The notes beneath the pieces are model-generated. The model ran no database searches and was not told the origin of the DNA. It saw only the letters and a program-made list of their open reading frames with translations. Source: Pseudooceanicola endophyticus (GTDB lineage: Bacteria > Pseudomonadota > Alphaproteobacteria > Rhodobacterales > Rhodobacteraceae). From it: a DNA stretch of 64,000 nucleotides. The stretch covers positions 172,685-236,684 of the forward strand of contig NZ_JAHIAB010000010.1 in assembly GCF_018760365.1 (NCBI RefSeq). The letters run 5' to 3'. Positions 16,280-22,279 of this stretch are shown here, one piece after another; position 1 is the first letter of the stretch; every line of letters starts with the position of its first letter. The position numbers and the translations under genes were made by a program.

Positions 16280-17481
16280 TGTCGCGCCCGAGCCTGGAAG
16301 ACATTTTCGCGGAAGACGACGAATTCGGCCTGTTGGATGTCAAACCTCGCGCCGGGCGCGGTGGTCCCTCGCAAGATCGTGGCGTCGCCGCCTTGCTTGA
16401 AGTCACGGCCTTCTATGAGCGGCATTCGCGCCTCCCTGATCCAGACGCAATGGATCACGACGAGATGCGCCTTGGCGCGATCTGGGACACCGTGAAGCTG
16501 ACCCCTACCGATCAGATGCGGGCCGTGGACCGTTTGGGCCTGCTGAACGAAGACGCAGCTCCCACGCCGCGCTCATGGCAAGATGACCCCGTCGACGCGG
16601 ATATCCCCGATAGCCTGGATGACATCTTCGCAGATGATGATCTTGATGTTGATCCGTCACTGGTCAGCCTTAAGCACACCACGCCCTCCGCAGAAAGGCA
16701 TGTTCCGGATCATCGCGCTGACTTTGTGCCCTGTCAGGATTTCGAACAGTTCCGGGAGCGCTTTGAAACCGTCCAGCGCGGCCTGGAGGCCGGTGAACGC
16801 AAAGCAAGCCCGGTCCGGAAATGGTCGGTGATCGAACCGATTGAAGGGGACTTCTTCATCAGGAACGGCTTGCTGGCCATGATCGCTGAGAAGTCGGAAA
16901 TGACTGCCCGTGGTGGTGCGCGCGACCATCGGCTCCGCGTCATCTTTTCCAACGGCACAGAGAGCGACCCGCTCATGTCATCATTCCGTAAATCCCTCAA
17001 TGATGACAAGACGGCCCGCATGGTCCAAAAGGTTGGCCTCGGGCCGCTTGATCCTGAATGGGAGAGTGATCAGCTCGAACTCTCAGGAACGATTTATGTT
17101 GCCCGCTCTCGATCCGAAAACCCCGAGATCAAGGGGCAGCGCATGATCTTGCACAAGATCGGTGTCACTAGTCAGGACGTTGCCCGCCGCGTTGCTGACG
17201 CCAAAAACGATCCGACGTTCCTTCTTGCTCCGGTGGAGATTGTCGCCACATATAGCCTGAAAAATCTTTCGCGGAGCAAAGTAGAAAACTTGCTGCATCG
17301 CTTCTTCGCAGTCGCCCGCCCCGAGCTCACAGTGAACTATGGTGGGCGGCGGATCAGCCCACGGGAGTGGTTCCATGTCCTGCCCGACCATGTCGGTCAA
17401 GCAGCCAAGCTGATCGAGGACGGCACCTTACACCAGTATAGATACGACCCCGCGTCACAGAGGATAGTCCCCAAAAATTGA
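16279..17481 (+). CDS. GIY-YIG nuclease-family protein, T5orf172-like (YeeC-like)
   Basis: A 400-aa protein from ATG 16279 (TGATG overlap with the helicase stop). The C-terminal third holds a T5orf172-type GIY-YIG domain: the strand GTIYVARS (about 266-273), LHKIGVTSQDVARRV (about 289-303) in place of YIG-R, and the helix KVENLLHRFF with the conserved Glu (about 338-347), then REWFHV. The N-terminal part has two acidic stretches (EDIFAEDDEFG and DDIFADDDLD) that look like a duplicated short motif. In yeeABC-type operons this protein is the presumed DNA-cutting component. The catalytic Tyr of the first motif is present; whether it is active cannot be judged here. Confidence 0.8.
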   Translation: MSRPSLEDIFAEDDEFGLLDVKPRAGRGGPSQDRGVAALLEVTAFYERHSRLPDPDAMDHDEMRLGAIWDTVKLTPTDQMRAVDRLGLLNEDAAPTPRSWQDDPVDADIPDSLDDIFADDDLDVDPSLVSLKHTTPSAERHVPDHRADFVPCQDFEQFRERFETVQRGLEAGERKASPVRKWSVIEPIEGDFFIRNGLLAMIAEKSEMTARGGARDHRLRVIFSNGTESDPLMSSFRKSLNDDKTARMVQKVGLGPLDPEWESDQLELSGTIYVARSRSENPEIKGQRMILHKIGVTSQDVARRVADAKNDPTFLLAPVEIVATYSLKNLSRSKVENLLHRFFAVARPELTVNYGGRRISPREWFHVLPDHVGQAAKLIEDGTLHQYRYDPASQRIVPKN

Positions 17482-17511
17482 AGGCGTCGCCGCTCCCAGT
17501 ATGGAGCGTAG

Positions 17512-17808
17512 CTACTTGCTCCGCTTCGCCTCGATGATCTGGAGACCCGCTTTCATAACGTCTTCATGCGCATCAGAGGCCCGTTTCCCTTTCACGGCAG
17601 CCTCAAGGCGCGCCCGAAACCAACGTTCATAGTCTTCGGGATCGGGCTCCAGCCAGCTGGGCAAACCGCCTTCGCCGATCACCACTTTCAGGAAAAGCTC
17701 TACTGCTGCGGCAAGAGGGATGCCTGCCTCGTTGAGAATGCCTCTAGCTGCCTCGGCGGTGCCTGTGTCAATCGAGACATTTAGGGTGGCGCCTGTCTTG
17801 GGGTGCAT
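17512..17808 (-). CDS. RelB/DinJ-family antitoxin, apparently without a toxin gene
   Basis: A 98-aa protein starting at ATG 17808 (MHPKTGATLNVSIDTGTAEA). The strand-helix-helix region LNVSID, AARGILNEAGIPLAAAVELF and the following GLPSW are typical of RelB/DinJ antitoxins, which bind DNA through a ribbon-helix-helix dimer and neutralise a RelE/YafQ/HicA-like toxin with their C-terminus. The C-terminal 45 residues are highly charged. No toxin-sized gene is found on either side: the GIY-YIG gene ends 30 bp downstream. It may be an orphan antitoxin that protects against plasmid or phage toxins or acts as a regulator. Confidence 0.7.
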   Translation of the reverse strand: MHPKTGATLNVSIDTGTAEAARGILNEAGIPLAAAVELFLKVVIGEGGLPSWLEPDPEDYERWFRARLEAAVKGKRASDAHEDVMKAGLQIIEAKRSK

Positions 17809-18100
17809 CGCTCGTCCTTCGCTTTGGATCATCCGCCGTCGATCAATGACATAAAAATGTGGCCTACCTGCTGGCGCTTAGCCTAGCTTATGTCAGTGTC
17901 CGAATTTCGGGGGGTAGCTCAGTCGCGACCGGGGACGTTCGGCCGCAAGTTTCCGCCCCCTAGTCAGCCGCTCTGAATAGCGGCCCTTTCTGGTTTGCAC
18001 CCGCCGCTTCCCGATACGTTTTCGCCAAACTTGCCGCAGGTTCGAATACCTTCGGGGCTGATCCATCAATCCTCGAAGTCCGACCCGGTATTGAAGCCCG
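17809..18100. other. Intergenic region downstream of the MobC-like gene
   Basis: This is where a relaxase gene would be expected in a mobilisation operon. There is only a basic open frame on the minus strand (17893-18156, many Arg and Lys) overlapping the MobC end, and another frame interrupted by several stops. Neither shows relaxase motifs (HUH or catalytic Tyr). The region could be a decayed relaxase start, but this is not proven. Confidence 0.35.
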
Positions 18101-18661
18101 TCATGGCTGATCGTCGTCCCCCAGCCCTGCCTGGACCTTGAAGCGACCCTCGGCATAGGTGCTCAAAGCCTTCCGCAGATCGGAAATGTCGGCGCGTAGC
18201 CTCTCGACTTCGGCCTTGGTTAGCTCGGCCCCTGCACCCGTCAGGACGCCGCGATTGAGGGCATGGGCAATCTGGTTCGCGTTGACCGCGAGGCCTCGAA
18301 GTTGCCGGTACGCTGCACGCACGCCGCGCCGTTCACCTGCCACCATCTGAGGCGCTTTCCGTATGCGGGCCGAGAGAAGAGCCGCAGCCCAGGTTGAGGG
18401 CGGTACACCTTGCGCCTGTGCTTCGGCCGCGAGTCTTTCCCTGACATCTTCCACTAGGCGGACCGTAACCTTTCCTTCCCGGCGCGCCCGCGTTGGCAAG
18501 GGCCGATGCGTTTCGGGGTGGTCCTCCCCATCGAGAACCAGTCTTACGATGTTCCCGAGAAGCCCGGAAACTGTCTGCCCCTGAGCTTCAGCCATGGCTG
18601 CCAGAAGCGCGTGCTGCTCGGCGGTCAGGTATGTGATTGCGGACTTCTTTTTCGTAGGCAT
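18101..18661 (-). CDS. MobC-like relaxosome accessory protein
   Basis: A 186-aa protein starting at ATG 18661 (a TTG at 18670 is also possible). The N-terminal 60 residues resemble a ribbon-helix-helix or HTH domain (AITYLTAEQHALLAAMAEAQ). The C-terminal part has LRGLAVNANQIAHALNRG, the N-x-N-Q-I-A-x-x-L-N motif typical of MobC/plasmid mobilisation proteins, followed by a helix with regular Leu/Ile. MobC proteins bind oriT and help the relaxase to open the strands. The two palindromes just upstream (18730, 18796) could be its binding sites or part of oriT. No relaxase is seen downstream. Confidence 0.75.
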   Translation of the reverse strand: MPTKKKSAITYLTAEQHALLAAMAEAQGQTVSGLLGNIVRLVLDGEDHPETHRPLPTRARREGKVTVRLVEDVRERLAAEAQAQGVPPSTWAAALLSARIRKAPQMVAGERRGVRAAYRQLRGLAVNANQIAHALNRGVLTGAGAELTKAEVERLRADISDLRKALSTYAEGRFKVQAGLGDDDQP

Positions 18662-18729
18662 TGAGATCAAAAGTGAATTACTCGCTGGCGCGTCGCCTAT
18701 CCTGCATTAGTGAAAGTCCGAGCCCAGAG

Positions 18730-18746
18730 TGTGGTCCGGGACCACA
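18730..18746. repeat. 17-bp palindrome, copy 2
   Basis: TGTGGTCCGGGACCACA, arms identical to copies 1 and 3. It lies 69 bp upstream of the MobC start codon. The flanks CCCAG and ATTT resemble those of copy 1. Confidence 0.8.
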
Positions 18747-18795
18747 TTTGCGGGCCTCGTCGCTTAGCAGGTTGGATCGGGTTTCAGATGCAGAA

Positions 18796-18812
18796 TGTGG
18801 TCCTGGACCACA
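18796..18812. repeat. 17-bp palindrome, copy 3
   Basis: TGTGGTCCTGGACCACA, arms identical to copies 1 and 2. It is 135 bp upstream of the MobC start codon and 113 bp beyond the VirB6 stop. Confidence 0.8.
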
Positions 18813-18924
18813 TCCCCGCCACGAAGATGGCGGCTATGGGTTAGGGCGAAGACGGGCAAGCACATCCGGGACCTCCGAAAGCTGTGCCGGGATCGGCATC
18901 TCTGCATTCCAGCTTCGCTCTTCA

Positions 18925-19827
18925 TCAGCCACTTCTCGTTGCGCTGCCTTCGTAGCTGCTGGAGCTCGAAGTGGGGATGCCTAGCCGCCGCTCGACCGCG
19001 CGCTGGACCATGCCTGTCGATGCGCCTGCGCCTGCACTCAGCGCCGATGCCATCGAGGGCAATAGGAAGAACAGGAAGAAGCTCGTGGCGACGATGCCCA
19101 GGAAGTAGAATAGCCCGATGACGACCCCAAGTTTGGAATTGGCCGTGAGCGCATTTTCCAACATCGCTAGGATGACGATAGCCATCACATAGAGCAGGAC
19201 CTTGTAGATCGCGAAATTGACCAGCTGCCCCAGCCAGCTGAAGAACCAGCCTCGGGAAAAGTTGAACAGGGCGAAGGAGATGAAAAGCGGCCCGATTGCC
19301 GCCAGCAGGGTGAAGCCCAGGGTGACCAAAAGCGAGAAGCCGAACGCGATGGCACTAAGCAGGACGCCCGCGGCCATGGTGAAAAAGTAATAGATCGGCC
19401 CCGCGACCCGGCTGCTCATCCCGCCCTTCTGCGCATAGAACTCCAGCACATCCTGGGCGACGCTGTTGGTTTTCGCGAAAATGGAATCCGATGGCAGAGC
19501 GTTTCCTGACCCGCCGCCGGTCAGCTGGTCAACGAACTCGGGCAGCCCCTCGGTGATGGTGCTGCCGACCCACGCAGTGTAGGAGCCTGCCTGCACGACC
19601 AATGTCCAGATCACGAAGAGCTTCATGGCCCGGAAGAGGAAGTCCATGAGCGGCTCTTGGATGCTGCCCCGAATGATCGCCCAGCCGTAGACGATCAGGT
19701 AGGTCGTCATCGCGGCGGTCAGGGGCACGGTGAGCGTCCCGGACATCGAGCTGGAGATGCTGCTTGCCGCCTCCGTGGTGGTGGTCAGGAAGTCGCTGTA
19801 GAGGGACTGCCAGAGTTTCTCCGCCAT
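18925..19827 (-). CDS. virB6: VirB6/TrbL-type inner-membrane protein of a type IV secretion system
   Basis: A 300-aa polytopic membrane protein. Hydrophobic segments are visible at about residues 33-53, 66-82, 150-175, 177-200, 205-225 and 235-265, and the conserved Trp of VirB6 is in FSRGWFFSWLGQLVNFAIYK (about 195-214). The N-terminus is probably periplasmic and the tail (Ser-rich) cytoplasmic. VirB6 forms part of the inner-membrane channel for DNA transfer. It is downstream of VirB5-like and EexN-like genes, the usual VirB5-eex-VirB6 order of conjugation operons. Other channel genes (virB3, B4, B8-B11) are missing from the island. Confidence 0.85.
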   Translation of the reverse strand: MAEKLWQSLYSDFLTTTTEAASSISSSMSGTLTVPLTAAMTTYLIVYGWAIIRGSIQEPLMDFLFRAMKLFVIWTLVVQAGSYTAWVGSTITEGLPEFVDQLTGGGSGNALPSDSIFAKTNSVAQDVLEFYAQKGGMSSRVAGPIYYFFTMAAGVLLSAIAFGFSLLVTLGFTLLAAIGPLFISFALFNFSRGWFFSWLGQLVNFAIYKVLLYVMAIVILAMLENALTANSKLGVVIGLFYFLGIVATSFFLFFLLPSMASALSAGAGASTGMVQRAVERRLGIPTSSSSSYEGSATRSG

Positions 19828-19830
19828 TTG

Positions 19831-20058
19831 TCACCCCCCGAAATACCGTTCGACGACGCTGCGGTCATTTTGGCTATCGACAAAGTCTTGTGCCGCACGG
19901 GCATTCCGGCAGTTGGCCTCACTTGCCTGCCCGATCTCGCAGTTGGACAGGGTGTCTGCCCGAGCTTCTGGGGACGATTTATAGAAGTCGACCGTCTGCG
20001 CCTCTTCCTTGCATGCGCTCAGGGTGATCAGCAGAGCCGTCAGGAATATCATTTTCAT
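19831..20058 (-). CDS. EexN-type entry-exclusion lipoprotein
   Basis: A 75-aa protein from ATG 20058. The N-terminal signal ends in a lipobox LSAC (about residues 14-17), so it should be lipid-anchored. The rest has the typical EexN pattern: FYKSSPEARADTLSNCEI, then NCRNARAA, with two further Cys likely forming a disulfide. EexN proteins stop a cell that already carries the element from receiving another copy. Position between VirB5 and VirB6 matches the family. The last residues (QNDRSVVERYFGG) look very similar to the end of the VirB5-like protein (QNRDIVGQYFGD). Confidence 0.8.
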   Translation of the reverse strand: MKMIFLTALLITLSACKEEAQTVDFYKSSPEARADTLSNCEIGQASEANCRNARAAQDFVDSQNDRSVVERYFGG

Positions 20059-20061
20059 CAC

Positions 20062-20772
20062 TCAGTCCCCGAAATATTGGCCGACGATGTCGCGGTTCTG
20101 TTGGCTTTCCTGCAGCGTGATCTCGGTCGCGCGGCGCTCCTCGGCCTCAACCTGCGCATCTTGCAGCATGGCCATGCCCTGCACGCGGACGACGTCGTTT
20201 TGCAGCATGGCCTGCTCGATGCCGATCCGGGCATTCAGGGCATCGACTTCCTTTTGGGTACTGACGCTGCCGATCTGCTGGCGAAGCCGTTCGAGGCCCT
20301 CAAGGCGATCATCGGAGAGGTCGATCGTCCGCTCGGCGATCGCCCCCTTGCGACTGGTCGAACTCCGGATGCGGGCAAGCTCTTGGGCATAAAAATCGTC
20401 GGCGGCGATGTCGCCGCCATCAAGGGACGTAAACTGCTCGAACTGCTGCGCGGTGCCGGCCATGGAGCCAGACAGATCGTCAAGATCGAAGTCGAACGCA
20501 GCCGCGACCTTCTGGGCGTCCTGCCCGAGTATTTCCCGCACATCCGGGTCATTCAGAAGATCCACGACATCGCCCATGTCGGTCGCGCCGTTGATCGAGC
20601 TGTAGAGCTGCACCGCCTGCTCATACTCTTTCACCAGTTGAGCGATTTCCTGGGCGAACTGTTGCTTCTGGTTGGCGAGCGCCGACGCATCGATGACCGG
20701 GACGCCTTGGGCAAAGGTCCCGCTGGACGCCGCGACACCTGCCGACAGCACAATTGCGAATAGTGTTTTCAT
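20062..20772 (-). CDS. virB5: VirB5-type pilus-tip protein
   Basis: A 236-aa secreted protein starting at ATG 20772 with GGAGACTG upstream; a longer frame up to 20997 is not supported. The Sec signal peptide MKTLFAIVLSAGVAASSGTF with cleavage after an Ala is followed by long amphipathic helices (QKQQFAQEIAQLVKEYEQAV and RLEGLERLRQQIGSVSTQKE) typical of VirB5/TraC, the minor pilin at the pilus tip. The small C-terminal tail is shared with the EexN-like protein. Stop and next start are 3 bp apart. Confidence 0.8.
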   Translation of the reverse strand: MKTLFAIVLSAGVAASSGTFAQGVPVIDASALANQKQQFAQEIAQLVKEYEQAVQLYSSINGATDMGDVVDLLNDPDVREILGQDAQKVAAAFDFDLDDLSGSMAGTAQQFEQFTSLDGGDIAADDFYAQELARIRSSTSRKGAIAERTIDLSDDRLEGLERLRQQIGSVSTQKEVDALNARIGIEQAMLQNDVVRVQGMAMLQDAQVEAEERRATEITLQESQQNRDIVGQYFGD

Positions 20773-20794
20773 GACAGTCTCCGTGAGGCTGGTG

Positions 20795-21268
20795 TCAGTG
20801 GGAGGTGTGATTGGAGGCGCGTGAGCATGCCCGCCAATGTATGGCTTGCGCATCGGCGCCCGCACGAGCGTAGAGATCACCCACAATGCGCGCCGTATGG
20901 CGGTGCCTGCGCCCGTGCCGCAGCAACGCGGGGCTGAGCTTGAGTGATTGCGCACAGGGCGCAGCCAGCGTGCCGAGCAGGATGCAGAGCAGCGCACCGG
21001 CGCAGCCGATGCCGATCCAAATATCTGGCAGGGATGAGCTTGCGAGACACGCTTCGATCGCCTCTACGCATGTTGGGTGGAGGATCACCCAACTTAGGGA
21101 CGCAACGGCTGCGACAGAGGCCGCCCCGATCATGATCCTCAGCGTCATTCGGGCCGTGAAATCGGTGGCAAGGCTGCCGAACGGTAGGCAGACGCGATAG
21201 CATACGATTTGCAAGCGAACGGGAGGAAACGGCAAATCCCGATTTCTCAGCATTTTTGAAATTTGCAT
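20795..21268 (-). CDS. Putative membrane protein coupled to the Rep-like gene
   Basis: A 157-aa frame whose ATG overlaps the stop of the upstream gene as TGATG. Two hydrophobic segments are present at about residues 45-63 (MIGAASVAAVASLSWVIL) and 83-102 (IWIGIGCAGALLCILLGTLA), with a Cys-containing loop between them. No family is recognised. Translational coupling and location between Rep-like and VirB5-like genes suggest a conjugation-related membrane protein, but the C-terminal part is compositionally odd (many Arg/His). It could also be partly spurious. Confidence 0.45.
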   Translation of the reverse strand: MQISKMLRNRDLPFPPVRLQIVCYRVCLPFGSLATDFTARMTLRIMIGAASVAAVASLSWVILHPTCVEAIEACLASSSLPDIWIGIGCAGALLCILLGTLAAPCAQSLKLSPALLRHGRRHRHTARIVGDLYARAGADAQAIHWRACSRASNHTSH

Positions 21269-22020
21269 CACTGACCGCCTCGGGCGCTTTGGGGCGAATG
21301 AGCGGAGAGTTGTTGTGCAAGCCGTTTCACAGCTGCGATCTGGGCCGCCAACTGGTCACTGCCACGCGGCGCGGGGTTGAGGTCTGGCAGCCAATAGCCG
21401 CGCTTGTCGTCGTGTCGTTCCTCGGGAAGCAGGCGCCCTAATGGCGGCAAGCCTGCTTCTTCGAGCCTGTCGCTCCAGTCCCTCGCGAAACAGATGCTCG
21501 TAGGCACGAAGCGCAGGCGTAGCTCCGACACCCGCGATCCGGACCTGCCAGCCCTTATTTCCTTGTTTTGTTTCTTGGCTTTAGTTGGGGGACAATCCTG
21601 TCCCTCTTCGGCGGACGGGTTTGTCTCCCTTTCAGGACAGGATTGTCCCCCTTTGGCGGGGCGAAGGGAGACAATATTGTCCCGCTTTCGCTCCTCTTGA
21701 TCCTCGCGTAGCCTCTGAGCAGCAGCGTGTGATTGCTTGGACGGCACATACTCTGTCGAATGCCTCAGACCGTTCCCGTGCGTGATCTCGAACCACTTGC
21801 CCTTGAGTTCGGAGATCGCGCGCTGGACGGTCTTTTTCGTGATCCCCAAAGCCTTGGAAATCCGATCGAATGAGGGCCATGCCTTGGCCAGCCGATGGTT
21901 GTAATGTTCCAGCACAATATAGGCGGCGACCTGGATCGTGCGGGGGCTCAGCTCCTGATCTTGAACGAGCTGCGACAGCCACTGAAGCTGGATTTCGCGG
22001 AAGGGACGCAGCGCACTCAT
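21268..22020 (-). CDS. Rep-like winged-helix protein (HTH_36 type)
   Basis: A 250-aa protein. The N-terminal 90 residues form a winged helix (SPRTIQVAAYIVLEHYNHRL, then AWPSFDRISKALGITKKTVQ), as in HTH_36 proteins associated with replication initiation of plasmids and integrative elements. The middle part (about 120-160) is low-complexity with repeated GGQ/GQ-x-C-P units, and it is encoded by palindromic DNA repeats GGGACA-N4-TGTCCC. The C-terminal domain is unassigned. The gene lies 107 bp inside the right attachment site. It may start autonomous replication after excision or regulate transfer genes. Confidence 0.65.
   Translation of the reverse strand: MSALRPFREIQLQWLSQLVQDQELSPRTIQVAAYIVLEHYNHRLAKAWPSFDRISKALGITKKTVQRAISELKGKWFEITHGNGLRHSTEYVPSKQSHAAAQRLREDQEERKRDNIVSLRPAKGGQSCPERETNPSAEEGQDCPPTKAKKQNKEIRAGRSGSRVSELRLRFVPTSICFARDWSDRLEEAGLPPLGRLLPEERHDDKRGYWLPDLNPAPRGSDQLAAQIAAVKRLAQQLSAHSPQSARGGQ
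21586..21683. repeat. Iteron-like palindromic repeats inside the Rep-like gene
   Basis: Three palindromes of the form (G)GACA-N4-TGTC(C) are centred at about 21595, 21641 and 21675, and a degenerate fourth one at about 21620. Two have the same spacer in opposite orientation (ATCC versus GGAT). Repeats within a rep gene often serve as the origin and binding site of the Rep protein itself. They encode the low-complexity part of the protein, which fits a DNA-level rather than a protein-level role. Confidence 0.55.
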
Positions 22021-22126
22021 GCTGCGATTCCCGAGGAAATCTCAGGGGTATCATGTTCCCGAGCGGTTCGGGCTTTGTCCTGATACTCGGGAAGACCTAA
22101 GGCGTTGATTTCGCGTGAAAGAGAGA

Positions 22127-22174
22127 CGGATTGCAAATCCGTGCACACCGGTTCGATTCCGGTACTCGCCTCCA
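22127..22174 (+). repeat. Right attachment site: 3' half of tRNA-Cys
   Basis: 48 bp identical to 4526-4573 except for one base (GTGC instead of GTGT after the anticodon stem). The upstream sequence lacks a D-arm and 5' acceptor strand, so this too is a tRNA fragment. Together with the left copy it defines the island ends. Confidence 0.85.
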
Positions 22175-22279
22175 CTTCCCGCGCTGCAAGGCCCGGAAGC
22201 CCCAAGCAAAGCTCCTGACATTTCGTTTCGATCTTGCGGCCTTCACAGGTCCCCGGGGCCGTTTTCGGCGTCGGTCCGG

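Larger units (their letters stand above)
18671..18924. promoter_or_regulatory. Candidate oriT/operator region upstream of MobC
   Basis: The 254 bp between the MobC-like gene and the end of the VirB6-like gene contain two palindromes, TGTGGTCCGGGACCACA (18730-18746) and TGTGGTCCTGGACCACA (18796-18812), 66 bp centre to centre. No gene was found. Relaxosome accessory genes usually lie next to oriT, so the region is a candidate transfer origin or a regulatory region of the mobilisation gene. Confidence 0.5.
4526..22174. mobile_element. Integrative element (genomic island) in tRNA-Cys with defence cargo
   Basis: A 17.6 kb element flanked by 48-bp direct repeats of the tRNA-Cys 3' end. The integrase gene lies next to the left repeat and a Rep-like gene next to the right one. 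Contents are two excisionase-like proteins, an Xre repressor, an ABC-3C-like operon, a methyltransferase/helicase/GIY-YIG operon, a RelB-like antitoxin, and MobC-, VirB6-, EexN- and VirB5-like genes. It therefore has the profile of an integrative mobilisable element or a reduced integrative conjugative element. No relaxase, coupling protein or VirB4 ATPase is visible. The part from about 7000 to 10700 is clearly richer in A and T than the flanks. Confidence 0.8.

Noticed and set aside
17893..18156. Relaxase downstream of the MobC-like gene
   Set aside because: The small basic frame has no HUH or catalytic Tyr pattern, and the alternative frame has several stops; not enough to call a gene or pseudogene.
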